A DNA stretch of 64,000 nt from an uncultured Eubacteriales bacterium (GCA_934457415.1 CAKSHM010000003.1:1-64000); one strand, 5' to 3'. Positions 37,094-45,388 are shown, counted from the first letter of the stretch. Numbers and translations: made by a program. The notes: generated by a model not told the origin, from the sequence alone.

Positions 37094-38284
37094 TTAGTTT
37101 TGCTTTTCCATGGTACTCGCCCTTTTAATACTGCTTTCGCCGAATTTATCCCTTAAGTTTATAATCGACTGCTCGATTTTTTCCTCGTTTTCCGAATCCG
37201 ACTGCGAATCGAAAAGGCTTTGCTGAAAATAGGTTTCCTTATCCTTAAGGTTTATTGCCCTTATTCCTACCGATCTTAACGGGCTTATAAAAGAATAATT
37301 TCTTTTAAAAAGCTCAAAGCCCCTTTTAGAAAGCTGTACAGAAGAGGTGATCGGAGTACTTAAGGTTGCGGAATATTCCTTTACCCTGAGAGAGACATCC
37401 CTTAAATGAATCTGAAATCCGAAAGCAGAAAGCTCTGTTTTCCGCATTTTTTCAATTATTTCTTCGCTTAAAATAAGGAAAATCTTATGCACCTCCTCAA
37501 ACGAGGTAATATCATGGTCCAAGGTTACGGATCTTCCGATGCTTTTTGGAATTCTTAAAGTGTCTGAGTCTGCGACAGGAGAACTGTCAAGCCCCATTGC
37601 ATACCTTTTAAGCTGTTCGCCGTTTTTTCCTAAAAGGTGCGAAAGCAAAGCTGTTTCGCAGTTTGCGACATCGCCTATCGTAAAAATTCCCGAAGATTTA
37701 AGCCTTTCCTCGGTGCTTTTTCCGACATACAGCAGATCCTTCGCAGGAAGAGGCCATACCTTTGATTTAAAATTTTCCTTTGAGATAACGGTTATCCCGT
37801 CGGGCTTTTTCATATCTGAGCCGAGTTTAGCAAAAACCTTATTAAAGCTAACACCTATCGAAACCGTTATCTTAAGCTCATTTTTAATTGAGCTTCTGAT
37901 TTTCTCGGCAATTTCCTCGCCGCTTCCGAAAATTCTTATGCTGCCGGTTACATCAAGCCAGCACTCGTCAATACCGAAAGGCTCTATCATATCGGTATAT
38001 CGCTCATAAATCTTTCTTGCGGCAACAGAATATTTTTTATACTGCTTATAATCGGGCGGCAGGCAAACAAGCTCGGGACATTTTCTTTTTGCGTCTCTTA
38101 TTGTTTCGGCGGTTTTAACCCCGTAGGACTTTGCAATTTCGTTTTTCGCAAGAACTATACCGTGTCTTTCCTTTTCATTTCCGCAGACCGCGACGGGCAT
38201 ATTATAAAGCGTTGCATTTGAAAGGAGGGTCACCGACGCAAAAAAGTTATTTAAGTCGCAATGCAGTATCACTCTTTCAGACAT
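37094..38284 (-). CDS. dinB: DNA polymerase IV (Y family)
   Basis: 396 residues. LHCDLNNFFASV near the start and IDECWLDVTGS near 103 hold the catalytic carboxylates, and the little-finger domain follows (RSVTLDHDITS). It performs error-prone translesion synthesis. It is the last gene of a three-gene minus operon whose promoter at 39063-39035 carries an operator shared with the divergent XRE/ImmA pair. The C-terminus lacks a clear beta-clamp peptide, although QQSLF at about 355 is a good candidate for one. Confidence 0.94.
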   Translation of the reverse strand: MSERVILHCDLNNFFASVTLLSNATLYNMPVAVCGNEKERHGIVLAKNEIAKSYGVKTAETIRDAKRKCPELVCLPPDYKQYKKYSVAARKIYERYTDMIEPFGIDECWLDVTGSIRIFGSGEEIAEKIRSSIKNELKITVSIGVSFNKVFAKLGSDMKKPDGITVISKENFKSKVWPLPAKDLLYVGKSTEERLKSSGIFTIGDVANCETALLSHLLGKNGEQLKRYAMGLDSSPVADSDTLRIPKSIGRSVTLDHDITSFEEVHKIFLILSEEIIEKMRKTELSAFGFQIHLRDVSLRVKEYSATLSTPITSSVQLSKRGFELFKRNYSFISPLRSVGIRAINLKDKETYFQQSLFDSQSDSENEEKIEQSIINLRDKFGESSIKRASTMEKQN

Positions 38285-38318
38285 CGGTATCCCCCCTTAT
38301 TTTTATAACTTTATTTTA

Positions 38319-38660
38319 TCAGACCGTAACCAGCTTTTCAAGCGCTTTTAAATGAAGTCTTTCGATTTGCCTTTTGCTGTAGGAAAGACCAAGCGCAATT
38401 TCTTCAAGGCTTTTTCCGCAGATGTATTTCTCGCTTAAGATTTCCGTGAGGAGACTTCCGTCTACCGAATCAATCCTATCCTCTATAAAATCACGTTTTT
38501 TTATCGTTTCGGCAATATCCTTTTTATATTTTTCCGCATTTTCGGGAGAGATTTCAAGCATACTTTTAAGCCGTCTTATTTTTGAAAGCATAAATCTGTA
38601 CTGTCTTAAAAAATTTCTCTTTTCTTCAAAATCATCGCAGCCGTTAAAATTCATCTGCAA
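38319..38660 (-). CDS. Small sigma-region-4-like HTH protein
   Basis: 113 residues. The N-terminal half is a charged coiled coil. The C-terminus KYICGKSLEEIALGLSYSKRQIERLHLKALEKL is a helix-turn-helix like sigma factor region 4 or the phage ArpU/DUF1492 group. A TTG at 38660 sits 5 bases after GGGAGG, while an ATG at 38654 is a second option. It overlaps the upstream zinc-finger gene. Its presence with dinB suggests phage-derived regulation. Confidence 0.7.
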   Translation of the reverse strand: MQMNFNGCDDFEEKRNFLRQYRFMLSKIRRLKSMLEISPENAEKYKKDIAETIKKRDFIEDRIDSVDGSLLTEILSEKYICGKSLEEIALGLSYSKRQIERLHLKALEKLVTV

Positions 38661-38937
38661 GCTTTCCTCCCTTTATAAGCTCAGGCAATATATAGGCGAC
38701 AAAATATCCGTATGAATAAGAGGTTTTATTTGTCCTGTTATAATCCTCAACCCTCGCTACAATATGAGAAAGCGGACTGTTAAGCCATTTTCTTCTTCTG
38801 CGCTGCTGCTTTTGCCATAAATACTGTCCTGCCCTGCGGCATAAATCGTTACAGTATTCCGTTCTGCCCTCTTTGAGTCTCGCTCCGCAGTATCTGCAGT
38901 GCAAAGCGTTTTTTTCACTGTCCTGACAATTGTACAT
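38644..38937 (-). CDS. Small zinc-finger protein of the dinB operon
   Basis: 97 residues. CRYCGARLKEGRTEYCNDLC (residues 19-38) gives a CxxC...CxxxC zinc site, followed by a basic stretch QRRRRKW. The rest is helical with no family I recognise. It is the first gene after the operator region and has AAAAGGAG upstream. It probably binds nucleic acid, but no function can be stated. Confidence 0.65.
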   Translation of the reverse strand: MYNCQDSEKNALHCRYCGARLKEGRTEYCNDLCRRAGQYLWQKQQRRRRKWLNSPLSHIVARVEDYNRTNKTSYSYGYFVAYILPELIKGGKLADEF

Positions 38938-38961
38938 TCCTTTTTTCTCCTTTTAAAATTC

Positions 38962-38990
38962 TTGACTTTTACGGAAATATGTAATATAAT
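38962..38990 (+). promoter_or_regulatory. Promoter of the XRE-ImmA operon with operator O1 in the spacer
   Basis: TTGACT at 38962-38967 and TATAAT at 38985-38990 have a 17-base spacer. The spacer is almost exactly operator O1. Transcription should begin near 38997. Confidence 0.9.
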
Positions 38991-39057
38991 AATAAATGTA
39001 ACAAAATAATTACGATTATCCGTAATGCAAACTTATTATATTACGGTTTATCGTAAA
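38968..39057. promoter_or_regulatory. Three 18-bp operators O1, O2, O3
   Basis: The pattern is (A/T)TTACG-N6-(C/T)GTAA(T/A). O1 is 38968-38985, O2 is 39009-39026 (perfect, ATTACG...CGTAAT), and O3 is 39040-39057. The starts are 41 and 31 bp apart, close to four and three helical turns, so all lie on one face of the DNA. They are probably bound by the XRE protein encoded at 39111. Confidence 0.88.
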
Positions 39058-39063
39058 TGTCAA
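39035..39063 (-). promoter_or_regulatory. Promoter of the dinB operon with operator O3 in the spacer
   Basis: On the minus strand TTGACA (39063-39058) and TATAAT (39040-39035) have a 17-base spacer filled by O3. Transcription should begin near 39028 and run left, so this promoter faces the XRE promoter. Confidence 0.92.
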
Positions 39064-39110
39064 GAGTAAAATTATGTTTTTTCATAATTTTATTTAAAGG
39101 GGATAAAATT

Positions 39111-39443
39111 ATGGCTATCATTTACGACAGAATCGAAGCTCTTTGCAGGAAAAATAAGATAAATGTTACTGCTCTTTGCAAGGAGTGCGATATTCCCCGC
39201 GCTTCGCTTTCCGATCTAAAATGCGGAAGAACAAAAACTCTTTCATTCAACACCTTGATTAAAATTGCGGATTATTTTAATGTCAGTGTTGATTTCATTT
39301 CGGGAAAAGAAAATACAAATGCGGATGACAATGCGCTTAAGGTTGCTCTTTTCGGCGGCGAAACAGAGGTGACCGACGAGATGTGGAATGAAGTAAAAAG
39401 ATATGCCGAATTTATAAAGGAGAGGTATAATGGAAACAATTAG
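39111..39443 (+). CDS. XRE/ImmR-like transcriptional repressor
   Basis: 110 residues from the ATG at 39111 with AAAGGGG; the longer frame runs into the promoter. The HTH is in NVTALCKECDIPRASLSDLKCGRTK. A linker and the C-terminal EVTDEMWNEVKRYAEFIKERY helix follow, typical of ImmR/Rro-type repressors cleaved by ImmA proteases. It overlaps the ImmA gene by 14 bp. It likely represses both face-to-face promoters. Confidence 0.9.
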   Translation: MAIIYDRIEALCRKNKINVTALCKECDIPRASLSDLKCGRTKTLSFNTLIKIADYFNVSVDFISGKENTNADDNALKVALFGGETEVTDEMWNEVKRYAEFIKERYNGNN

Positions 39444-39825
39444 GCTTTACGGAATTGCCGAGCGCAAGGGAATTCCCATTGACAGATATCCCCTGCCGCT
39501 GACTCATTCCGTTTCGCTTAAAAGCGGCAAATCAATGTTTATAGCGCTTGATCAAGAGGTTTCGGGAGCTGCCGAAAAGGTTTGTCTTGCTCACGAGCTC
39601 GGACACTGCGCTACATACAGCTTTTATAACATTTATTCAAAACTTGATATCAGGGAAAAGCATGAAAGACGCGCTAATCTCTGGGCGATAAAAAAGCTTG
39701 TCCCCGAAAAGAAGTTCAACGCGGCGCTTTCCTCAGGATATGACAACATTTATTCGCTTGCGGAATATTTCGGTGTAACGCAGGATTTTATGATTAAAGC
39801 GGTAAATTACTATAAGCAAAGCTGA
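39430..39825 (+). CDS. ImmA/IrrE-family metallopeptidase
   Basis: 131 residues with the zinc motif HELGH in VCLAHELGHCATYSFYN and a downstream ERRANLWAIKKLVP helix carrying the third-ligand region. Such proteases cleave the XRE partner after DNA damage or other signals, as in ICEBs1. AAAGGAG precedes the ATG. The stop codon abuts the T-arm-like repeat B. Confidence 0.92.
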   Translation: METIRLYGIAERKGIPIDRYPLPLTHSVSLKSGKSMFIALDQEVSGAAEKVCLAHELGHCATYSFYNIYSKLDIREKHERRANLWAIKKLVPEKKFNAALSSGYDNIYSLAEYFGVTQDFMIKAVNYYKQS

Positions 39826-39847
39826 TAGGTTCGAACCTGTCACACTA
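39826..39847 (+). repeat. T-arm-like hairpin, copy B (5'-truncated)
   Basis: TAGG TTCGAA CCTG followed by TCACACT. The loop and 3' strand match copy C at 47307, but the 5' acceptor-like strand is missing, replaced by the end of the ImmA gene. Confidence 0.6.
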
Positions 39848-39902
39848 AGAGTGCTTGAAAATCAGGATATAATATGTTAAAATTTGTATGGAGATGATTG
39901 TT

Positions 39903-40859
39903 ATGTATCCTCTTTTACTTAAAGCTCCGATAAAAGACTATTTATGGGGCGGAAGAAGACTTATAGACGAATTCGGATATGAAACCAAGCTTGACAAGGC
40001 TGCCGAGGCATGGGTTTTATCCTGCCATAAGGACGGAGAAAGCATTGTTAAAAACGGATACCTTGCAGGAAAGACCTTAAGCGAGGCGCTTGAAGTCTTA
40101 GGCAAGGAAGCATTGGGCGAAAAAGCTACGGCGTTTTCATATTTTCCGCTTCTTATAAAGCTTATCGACGCAAAGGACAGGCTTTCGGTTCAGGTTCACC
40201 CCGACGATGAATACGCACTTAAAAACGAGGGTGAGTACGGCAAGACCGAAATGTGGTATGTTGTTGACTGTGAAGAGGGCGCTCAGCTTATCTACGGATT
40301 TAATAAATCAATTGATAAGGAAGAATTCAGGCGCAGAATAAAGGACAATACGCTGACGGAGGTCTGCAATTTTGTTGATGTTCATAAAGGCGATGTTTTC
40401 TTTATAAAATCGGGTACACTTCATGCCATAGGCGCAGGAATTCTTATTGCTGAGGTTCAGCAGAATTCGAATACCACCTACCGAGTTTCGGACTACGGCA
40501 GGCTCGGAGCGGACGGCAAGCCGCGTGCGCTTCATATAGACAAGGCTGTAGATGTCACCGTTACGGCTCCGCCGTCCGTGCCTTACGGCGATGTCGGCGA
40601 AAAAACGCTCTATCCTTTCGGAATTTCAAGAACTCTTGCTGAATGCGATAAGTTTACCGCAGAGCTTTTAGAGCTTAACGGAATTGCCGGAATTCACGGC
40701 GACGGTAGCTTTGTTTCAGCTGTTGTGCTTGACGGCGAGGCGACGGTGTCCTATCCGTCCGGAAATATGACGGTTAAAAAAGGTGACAGCCTTTTTATTC
40801 CTGCGAATTTAAAGGTAACCGTTTCGGGACATGCATCTGTTCTTTGCTCGCATCTGTAA
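39903..40859 (+). CDS. manA: Mannose-6-phosphate isomerase, class I
   Basis: 318 residues from the ATG at 39903 (GGAG nine bases upstream). YPLLLKAPIKDYLWGGRRL, then SVQVHPDDEYA and TLHAIGAG, give the zinc-binding cupin motifs of ManA. It interconverts mannose-6-phosphate and fructose-6-phosphate. A TATAAT lies at 39868-39873 but no good -35 box is present. It stands alone and ends at a strong terminator. Confidence 0.94.
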   Translation: MYPLLLKAPIKDYLWGGRRLIDEFGYETKLDKAAEAWVLSCHKDGESIVKNGYLAGKTLSEALEVLGKEALGEKATAFSYFPLLIKLIDAKDRLSVQVHPDDEYALKNEGEYGKTEMWYVVDCEEGAQLIYGFNKSIDKEEFRRRIKDNTLTEVCNFVDVHKGDVFFIKSGTLHAIGAGILIAEVQQNSNTTYRVSDYGRLGADGKPRALHIDKAVDVTVTAPPSVPYGDVGEKTLYPFGISRTLAECDKFTAELLELNGIAGIHGDGSFVSAVVLDGEATVSYPSGNMTVKKGDSLFIPANLKVTVSGHASVLCSHL

Positions 40860-40877
40860 TCGGTTAGACAAGCGATA

Positions 40878-40917
40878 AAAAACCGGTCTTAAATCATGAG
40901 ATTTAAGACCGGTTTTT
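40878..40917. terminator. Terminator between manA and argG
   Basis: A perfect 18-bp stem, starting AAAAACCGGTCTTAAATC, with an ATGA loop. It works in both directions between the convergent genes. Confidence 0.95.
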
Positions 40918-40926
40918 GCGTAATTA

Positions 40927-42156
40927 TTATTTCAATCCGTTTTTAGCTTTCATTTTTGCATAAACCTTGGTTGAAAGACCGTAAAGGTTTATAAATCCGG
41001 TTGCATCTGCCTGATTATAAACTTCATCCTCCTCAAAGGTCGCGATTTCGGGGTCGTAGAGAGAATATGGCGAAGTTACTCCCGCGTTTATCATATTTCC
41101 CTTATAAAGCTTTAAGGTAACATCTCCGGTGACCGTTTTCTGAGTGGTTTTTACAAAGCTTAAAATCGCTTCGGTAAGAGGCGTGAACCACTGAGCGTTA
41201 TAAACAAGCTCCGCAAGCTTCTGTGCGACAAGCGCCTTATAATGCGAGGTTTCCTTATCAAGGCAAAGGGTTTCAAGCACATTATGAGCCTTATAAAGGA
41301 TAGCACCTCCGGGGGTTTCGTAAACTCCCCTGCATTTCATTCCTACAAGCCTGTTTTCAACGATATCGAGAAGTCCTATTCCGTTTTCTCCGCCAAGCTT
41401 GTTAAGCGTGCTGACAAGTTCGGTTGCGTTCATTTCCTTTCCGTCAACGGCAGTCGGTATTCCCTTTTCAAAATGAATTTTAACATAAGTCGGCTTATCG
41501 GGAGCCTTTTCGGGGGAAACGCCCATTTCAAGGAAGCCTTCCTTATTATAAAGAGGCTCGTTCGCAGGGTCCTCAAGGTCAAGTCCCTCATGAGAAAGAT
41601 GCCAGATATTTTTATCCTTTGAATAATTGGTTTCTCTGTTTATTTTAAGCGGAACATTATGAGCCTCGGCATACTCGATTTCCTCTTCTCTTGACTTTAT
41701 GCTCCACTCTCTCCAAGGAGCAATAATTGTCATATCGGGTGCGAGCGCCTTTATTGCCATTTCAAATCTTACCTGATCGTTTCCCTTTCCGGTACAGCCA
41801 TGGCAGATAGCGTCGGCTCCCTCGGCGATTGCGATTTCAACAAGCTTTTTAGCGATAGGCGGTCTTGCAAAAGCGGTGCCTAACATATAATCCTCATACA
41901 GCGCTCCTGCCTGAACGCAGGGGAAAACATAATCTGTTAAGAATTCCTCTGTAAGGTCTTCAACATAAAGCTTTGAAGCGCCTGTTTTTATAGCCTTTTC
42001 CTCAAGCCCGTCAAGCTCATCCTGCTGACCGACATTTCCCGAAACCGCGATTATTTCGGGATTATTATAGTTTTCCTTAAGCCAAGGAATTATTATTGAT
42101 GTATCAAGTCCTCCCGAATATGCAAGAACTACCTTTTTAATTTCTTTTTTATTCAT
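40927..42156 (-). CDS. argG: Argininosuccinate synthase
   Basis: 409 residues from the ATG at 42156 (GGAGGC upstream). The N-terminal P-loop-like VVLAYSGGLDTSIII and the CHGCTGKGNDQVRFE motif are diagnostic. It joins citrulline and aspartate. No argH or other arg gene is in the window, so argG is a lone gene here. Confidence 0.97.
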   Translation of the reverse strand: MNKKEIKKVVLAYSGGLDTSIIIPWLKENYNNPEIIAVSGNVGQQDELDGLEEKAIKTGASKLYVEDLTEEFLTDYVFPCVQAGALYEDYMLGTAFARPPIAKKLVEIAIAEGADAICHGCTGKGNDQVRFEMAIKALAPDMTIIAPWREWSIKSREEEIEYAEAHNVPLKINRETNYSKDKNIWHLSHEGLDLEDPANEPLYNKEGFLEMGVSPEKAPDKPTYVKIHFEKGIPTAVDGKEMNATELVSTLNKLGGENGIGLLDIVENRLVGMKCRGVYETPGGAILYKAHNVLETLCLDKETSHYKALVAQKLAELVYNAQWFTPLTEAILSFVKTTQKTVTGDVTLKLYKGNMINAGVTSPYSLYDPEIATFEEDEVYNQADATGFINLYGLSTKVYAKMKAKNGLK

Positions 42157-42199
42157 AAAAATGCCTCCTAAATGAAATATTATGCATTTGACGAATAAT

Positions 42200-42228
42200 A
42201 TAGTAGCATATAACTCATAAATATGCAA
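42200..42228 (-). promoter_or_regulatory. Candidate argG promoter overlapping an inverted repeat
   Basis: On the minus strand TTGCAT and TACTAT are spaced by 17 bases. The inverted repeat GCATAT-N9-ATATGC lies across the region, a possible operator; whether it is an ArgR site is unclear. Confidence 0.5.
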
Positions 42229-42270
42229 GGGTTTTTTCAAAATATTTAAAAAATTTTTTTAAAACAAAAG

Positions 42271-42296
42271 GAGCCCGCGCTTTAGCGCAAGGCTCT
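42271..42296 (-). terminator. Terminator of the small membrane protein gene
   Basis: The stem GAGCC-TT-GCGC with GCGC-GG-GCTC over a TAAA loop is followed on the minus strand by TTTTGTTTT. Confidence 0.75.
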
Positions 42297-42312
42297 CTTC
42301 ATTTTTTAAGCT

Positions 42313-42537
42313 CTATCCTAATTTATTTTTTATATCGTTAAGCTCCTTAAGAAGCATATCATCAAATTTCTTGTCCCTTAAAGATATGGAATGGAAAAAC
42401 GCAAGCGGAAAGAGAATAAATCCGTAAAGCCACCAAAGTCCGAACGAATAGCCCTTATTGTCCGCAATAAACGCAGGAATAACGCTTAGCATAGCAATCA
42501 AAGCAAGAATAATCACAACGGTTGTTATATCGTTCAT
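42313..42537 (-). CDS. Small membrane protein of unknown function
   Basis: 74 residues. Two hydrophobic segments (about 5-25 and 33-50) are followed by a charged tail, DKKFDDMLLKELNDIKNKLG. It is divergent from a small XRE regulator across a region with two palindromic operators, so it is probably under that regulator's control. I do not recognise a family. Confidence 0.65.
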   Translation of the reverse strand: MNDITTVVIILALIAMLSVIPAFIADNKGYSFGLWWLYGFILFPLAFFHSISLRDKKFDDMLLKELNDIKNKLG

Positions 42538-42575
42538 TTTTATACCCTCTTTAATATCTTTTTGTTTTCATAAGC

Positions 42576-42615
42576 GTAACAGATTGTTACATATTTATTG
42601 TAACAAATTGTTACA
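42576..42615. promoter_or_regulatory. Two palindromic operators between the XRE gene and the membrane protein gene
   Basis: GTAACAGATTGTTAC at 42576-42590 and TGTAACAAATTGTTACA at 42599-42615 share the core GTAACA-N3-TGTTAC. Their centres are 24 bp apart. They are likely bound by the XRE protein at 42652. Confidence 0.82.
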
Positions 42616-42651
42616 ATAAAATCAACACAAACTTTAGGGAGCTGAATTTTT

Positions 42652-42861
42652 ATGTTGATAGGACTTAAAAAGATAAGAAAAAAGAAGCATTTAAATCAGC
42701 TTAAGGTGGCAATGGATCTTAATATCAGCCGCGAATCCTTATCATATTATGAAAACGGAAAAAGAAATCCTGATATAGCGATGCTTAAAAAGCTTTCGGA
42801 ATATTTTAATGTTTCTATTGATTACCTGATAAACGGCAGGGAATTCGGCGAAAAAGAATAA
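42652..42861 (+). CDS. Small XRE-family regulator
   Basis: 69 residues, almost entirely an HTH_3 domain: NQLKVAMDLNISRESLSYYENGKRNPDIAML, then KLSEYFNVSIDYLING. It has no effector domain. GGGAG precedes the ATG. It probably represses itself and the divergent membrane protein gene through the paired operators upstream. Confidence 0.9.
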   Translation: MLIGLKKIRKKKHLNQLKVAMDLNISRESLSYYENGKRNPDIAMLKKLSEYFNVSIDYLINGREFGEKE

Positions 42862-42864
42862 AAG

Positions 42865-42894
42865 CAATCGGAAAATCATATATCCGATTGGTTT
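42865..42894 (+). terminator. Terminator of the small XRE gene
   Basis: CAATCGG pairs with CCGATTG over a 12-base loop and is followed by GTTTT. Confidence 0.7.
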
Positions 42895-42898
42895 TAAA

Positions 42899-43306
42899 TT
42901 ATTTTTCCGCAATTAGGTCTGAAAGCTTTACGCCGTCAAGACAGGTATTTATTGCATCATCAAGCTTTTTCCACAGAGGAAGCGTAAGGCAGAACTCAGA
43001 GCGCTCGCATTTGTTTTCACTGCTTTCAAGACAGGATACGGGAGCGAGAGTGCCCTCAGTGAGCTTTAATATTTCACCCGCAGTGTATTCCTCAGGCTTT
43101 CTTAAGAGTTTGTATCCGCCGTTTTTCCCTCTTATTCCCTGCACAAGCTTAGCTTTTGCAAGAATTGAAATAATGCTTTCAAGATATTTTTCGGAAATAT
43201 TCTGCCTTTCGGCTATGACGGGAAGCGGAATATATCCGTCGGACGAATGAAGAGCCAAATCGATCATAACTCTTAAGGCATACCGTCCCTTTGTTGAAAT
43301 AAGCAT
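42899..43306 (-). CDS. Rrf2-family regulator with Fe-S-type cysteines
   Basis: 135 residues from the ATG at 43306 with GAGGTG upstream. MLISTKGRYALRVMIDLALH and the winged helix ISEKYLESIISILAKAKLVQGIRGKNGGY are typical of Rrf2. Three cysteines in SCLESSENKCERSEFC (spacing x7, x5) match the [Fe-S] ligand region of IscR/NsrR, slightly wider than the x5, x5 of IscR. It may sense iron-sulfur status, nitric oxide or cysteine. No isc/suf genes lie nearby. Confidence 0.88.
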   Translation of the reverse strand: MLISTKGRYALRVMIDLALHSSDGYIPLPVIAERQNISEKYLESIISILAKAKLVQGIRGKNGGYKLLRKPEEYTAGEILKLTEGTLAPVSCLESSENKCERSEFCLTLPLWKKLDDAINTCLDGVKLSDLIAEK

Positions 43307-43330
43307 TTTTATCACCTCGATTATAAACCT

Positions 43331-43359
43331 ATTATACTACTCTGTTTTTAAAAAATCAA
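43331..43359 (-). promoter_or_regulatory. Promoter of the Rrf2 gene
   Basis: On the minus strand TTGATT (43359-43354) and TATAAT (43336-43331) have a 17-base spacer, 25 bp before the start codon. Autoregulation is likely, as in other Rrf2 genes. Confidence 0.8.
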
Positions 43360-43373
43360 GCAGTAATAAAAAT

Positions 43374-43400
43374 AACCGATGACAAAATCTGCCATCGGTT
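43374..43400 (-). terminator. Terminator of the LiaF-like gene
   Basis: AACCGATG pairs with CATCGGTT and is followed on the minus strand by a T-rich stretch, ATTTTTATTA. Confidence 0.7.
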
Positions 43401-43417
43401 AAAATTCTTTATTTTTA

Positions 43418-44101
43418 TTACTTTATATCTATTCCTCCGAAAATACAGGATGCGTTTATATAAAGGGTTTTCTCAAATTCCTGACCGCCTGTTTTCTTCT
43501 TACAGTCAACACCGCCGAAAATCGAATGTGAGATTACTTTAACATTGATATTATCGGGAACAAAAATATCTATACCGCCGAATATTGTGCTTGCTTTAAC
43601 GATACAGTCTTTTTCGATAATCGCATACCTCAAGTCACATTCAATTCCACCGAAAAGAGCATTTAACTCGGCTCCGTCAAAAACCTCGCCGGACAAGTCC
43701 ATTCTGTTGCCTGAAAAAAATGCATTGCCGCTTTTAAATCCGCCGAAGCTTTTATTTGTCTTCGGAAAAAGATCGGGAAGATTTTTTGAAAAAATTGCCG
43801 ATAATATAAGCTTTATACCTATAATAATTATAATTGCGGGAATCAAAAGCTTCCAGAATATCTTAAAAGCGAGAATTCCGCGGCTGCAAAGGAGGAGCAG
43901 AACGCCGACAGTAAGACCTATAAAGCTGCCTGTTTTATCCCTGTCGGTAAAAATGCCGATAAAACTCGGAATAATAACAAACAAAGTCCACCAGCCCGTA
44001 AACAAAATACCAAAAACATTTATACCTACCGCTTTAAGCGCAAAAAGCGTTCCTAATCCGATAAGTACAATTCCCCAAAGCACCGCACTTGTTTTTTTCA
44101 T
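43418..44101 (-). CDS. LiaF-like membrane protein
   Basis: 227 residues. Four membrane helices occupy the first 120 residues (SAVLWGIVLIGLGTLFALKAVGI and so on). The C-terminal domain has repeated IFGGID/LFGGIE beta-strand motifs, as in LiaF and the cell-wall-antibiotic response family. No liaRS two-component genes lie nearby, so the partner is not visible. Confidence 0.8.
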   Translation of the reverse strand: MKKTSAVLWGIVLIGLGTLFALKAVGINVFGILFTGWWTLFVIIPSFIGIFTDRDKTGSFIGLTVGVLLLLCSRGILAFKIFWKLLIPAIIIIIGIKLILSAIFSKNLPDLFPKTNKSFGGFKSGNAFFSGNRMDLSGEVFDGAELNALFGGIECDLRYAIIEKDCIVKASTIFGGIDIFVPDNINVKVISHSIFGGVDCKKKTGGQEFEKTLYINASCIFGGIDIK

Positions 44102-44197
44102 AAAAATTTCCCCTTATTATTGAAAACAAAACCATTTTATGTTATTATATCATTGAAATAATATTTTTTCAATAGTTTATAAGCAGGAGAGCAAAAG

Positions 44198-45388
44198 ATG
44201 AAGGAATTAAAAGAAAATTTCAAATATGCGGTTATGCTTATTCTTATTGTAGCATTATGCGTTCTCGGACTTATGAACTTTAAGCTGATAGTAGGAACAG
44301 TTGATAAAATTCTTAAGGTTATTTCCCCGTTTCTTATAGGCCTTGGAATCGCATTTGTTGTAAACGAAATATTAAAGCCGCTTGAAAAGCTTTATTCCAA
44401 GCTGTTTTTAAAAAACGAAAACAAAATTGCCGTTAAGCTTAAAAGACCTGTAAGTCTTGTGCTCAGCTTTATAATCATAATAGGGATAGTCGCAGCAATA
44501 TTTCTGATCATAATTCCTGAGGTTTCAAAAACGATTGCTTCTATTGTCGAGGCGCTTCCGTCATATTCAAAAAAGGCTGACGCATGGCTTAACAGCGTTT
44601 CAGACTTCTTTAAAAGACACGGAGATATCTTGCCCGAATTCAATTTCAATTTAGATAAATTAACCGCTAAGCTTACGGATTATCTTAAGGATAAGGGAGA
44701 GCTTATAGTCAATCAGACAATTAAGCTTACGGGCTCTGTTGTCTCAACGGTTGTAAACGGAGTTCTTGCACTTGCCTTTGCCGTTTATATTCTCGCTCAG
44801 AAAGAAAAGCTTGGCAAGCAGGCTAAAAAAGCATTATATGCGGCGGTTCCCGAAAAGAGATTCGACAAGACCTTTGAAATTATAACTCTTACGAATAAAA
44901 TTTTCTCTAATTTCATTTCAGGGCAGCTTGTAGAAGCGGTGATAATAGGATTCCTTTGCTTTATAGGAATGCTTATATTTAAAATGCCCTATGCGGCGGC
45001 GGTTTCCATTCTTGTAGGATTTACGGCACTCATTCCTGTTTTCGGAAGTATAATAGGAACTGCCGTAGGAGCATTCCTGATTCTCTTTATTTCACCCGCT
45101 AAGGCACTCGGTTTTGTAATCTTCATTATAATTTTACAGCAGCTGGAGGGAAATCTTATATATCCCAGAGTAGTGGGAAAATCAGTCGGGCTTCCGGGAA
45201 TTTGGGTGCTTGTCGCAGTCACCGTAGGCGGAGGAGCTTTTGGTTTTATAGGAATGCTTATAGGGGTTCCTACAGCATCTGTTTTATATACACTGCTAAG
45301 AAGACTCATCAACAAAAAGGCAAAAGCAAAGCTTTACAACCCCGATTTGCCGGATATTACTCAAAAAGATATTGACTATTCGGAATAA
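44198..45388 (+). CDS. AI-2E family transporter (PF01594)
   Basis: 396 residues with eight or so membrane helices. The ISPFLIGLGIAFVVNEILKPLEK start and the C-terminal LEGNLIYPRVVGKSVGLPGIWVLVAV block are diagnostic. Members export small molecules or Na+ in exchange for H+, and the name does not prove autoinducer transport. GGAG precedes the ATG. Its last codons contain the promoter of the following leader RNA. Confidence 0.92.
   Translation: MKELKENFKYAVMLILIVALCVLGLMNFKLIVGTVDKILKVISPFLIGLGIAFVVNEILKPLEKLYSKLFLKNENKIAVKLKRPVSLVLSFIIIIGIVAAIFLIIIPEVSKTIASIVEALPSYSKKADAWLNSVSDFFKRHGDILPEFNFNLDKLTAKLTDYLKDKGELIVNQTIKLTGSVVSTVVNGVLALAFAVYILAQKEKLGKQAKKALYAAVPEKRFDKTFEIITLTNKIFSNFISGQLVEAVIIGFLCFIGMLIFKMPYAAAVSILVGFTALIPVFGSIIGTAVGAFLILFISPAKALGFVIFIIILQQLEGNLIYPRVVGKSVGLPGIWVLVAVTVGGGAFGFIGMLIGVPTASVLYTLLRRLINKKAKAKLYNPDLPDITQKDIDYSE

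Noticed and set aside
40864..40880. TTAGACAAGCGATAAAA resembles the MITE end at 47052
   Set aside because: The match covers about 16 bases and then merges into the manA terminator. There is no opposite end, so it is not a second copy.
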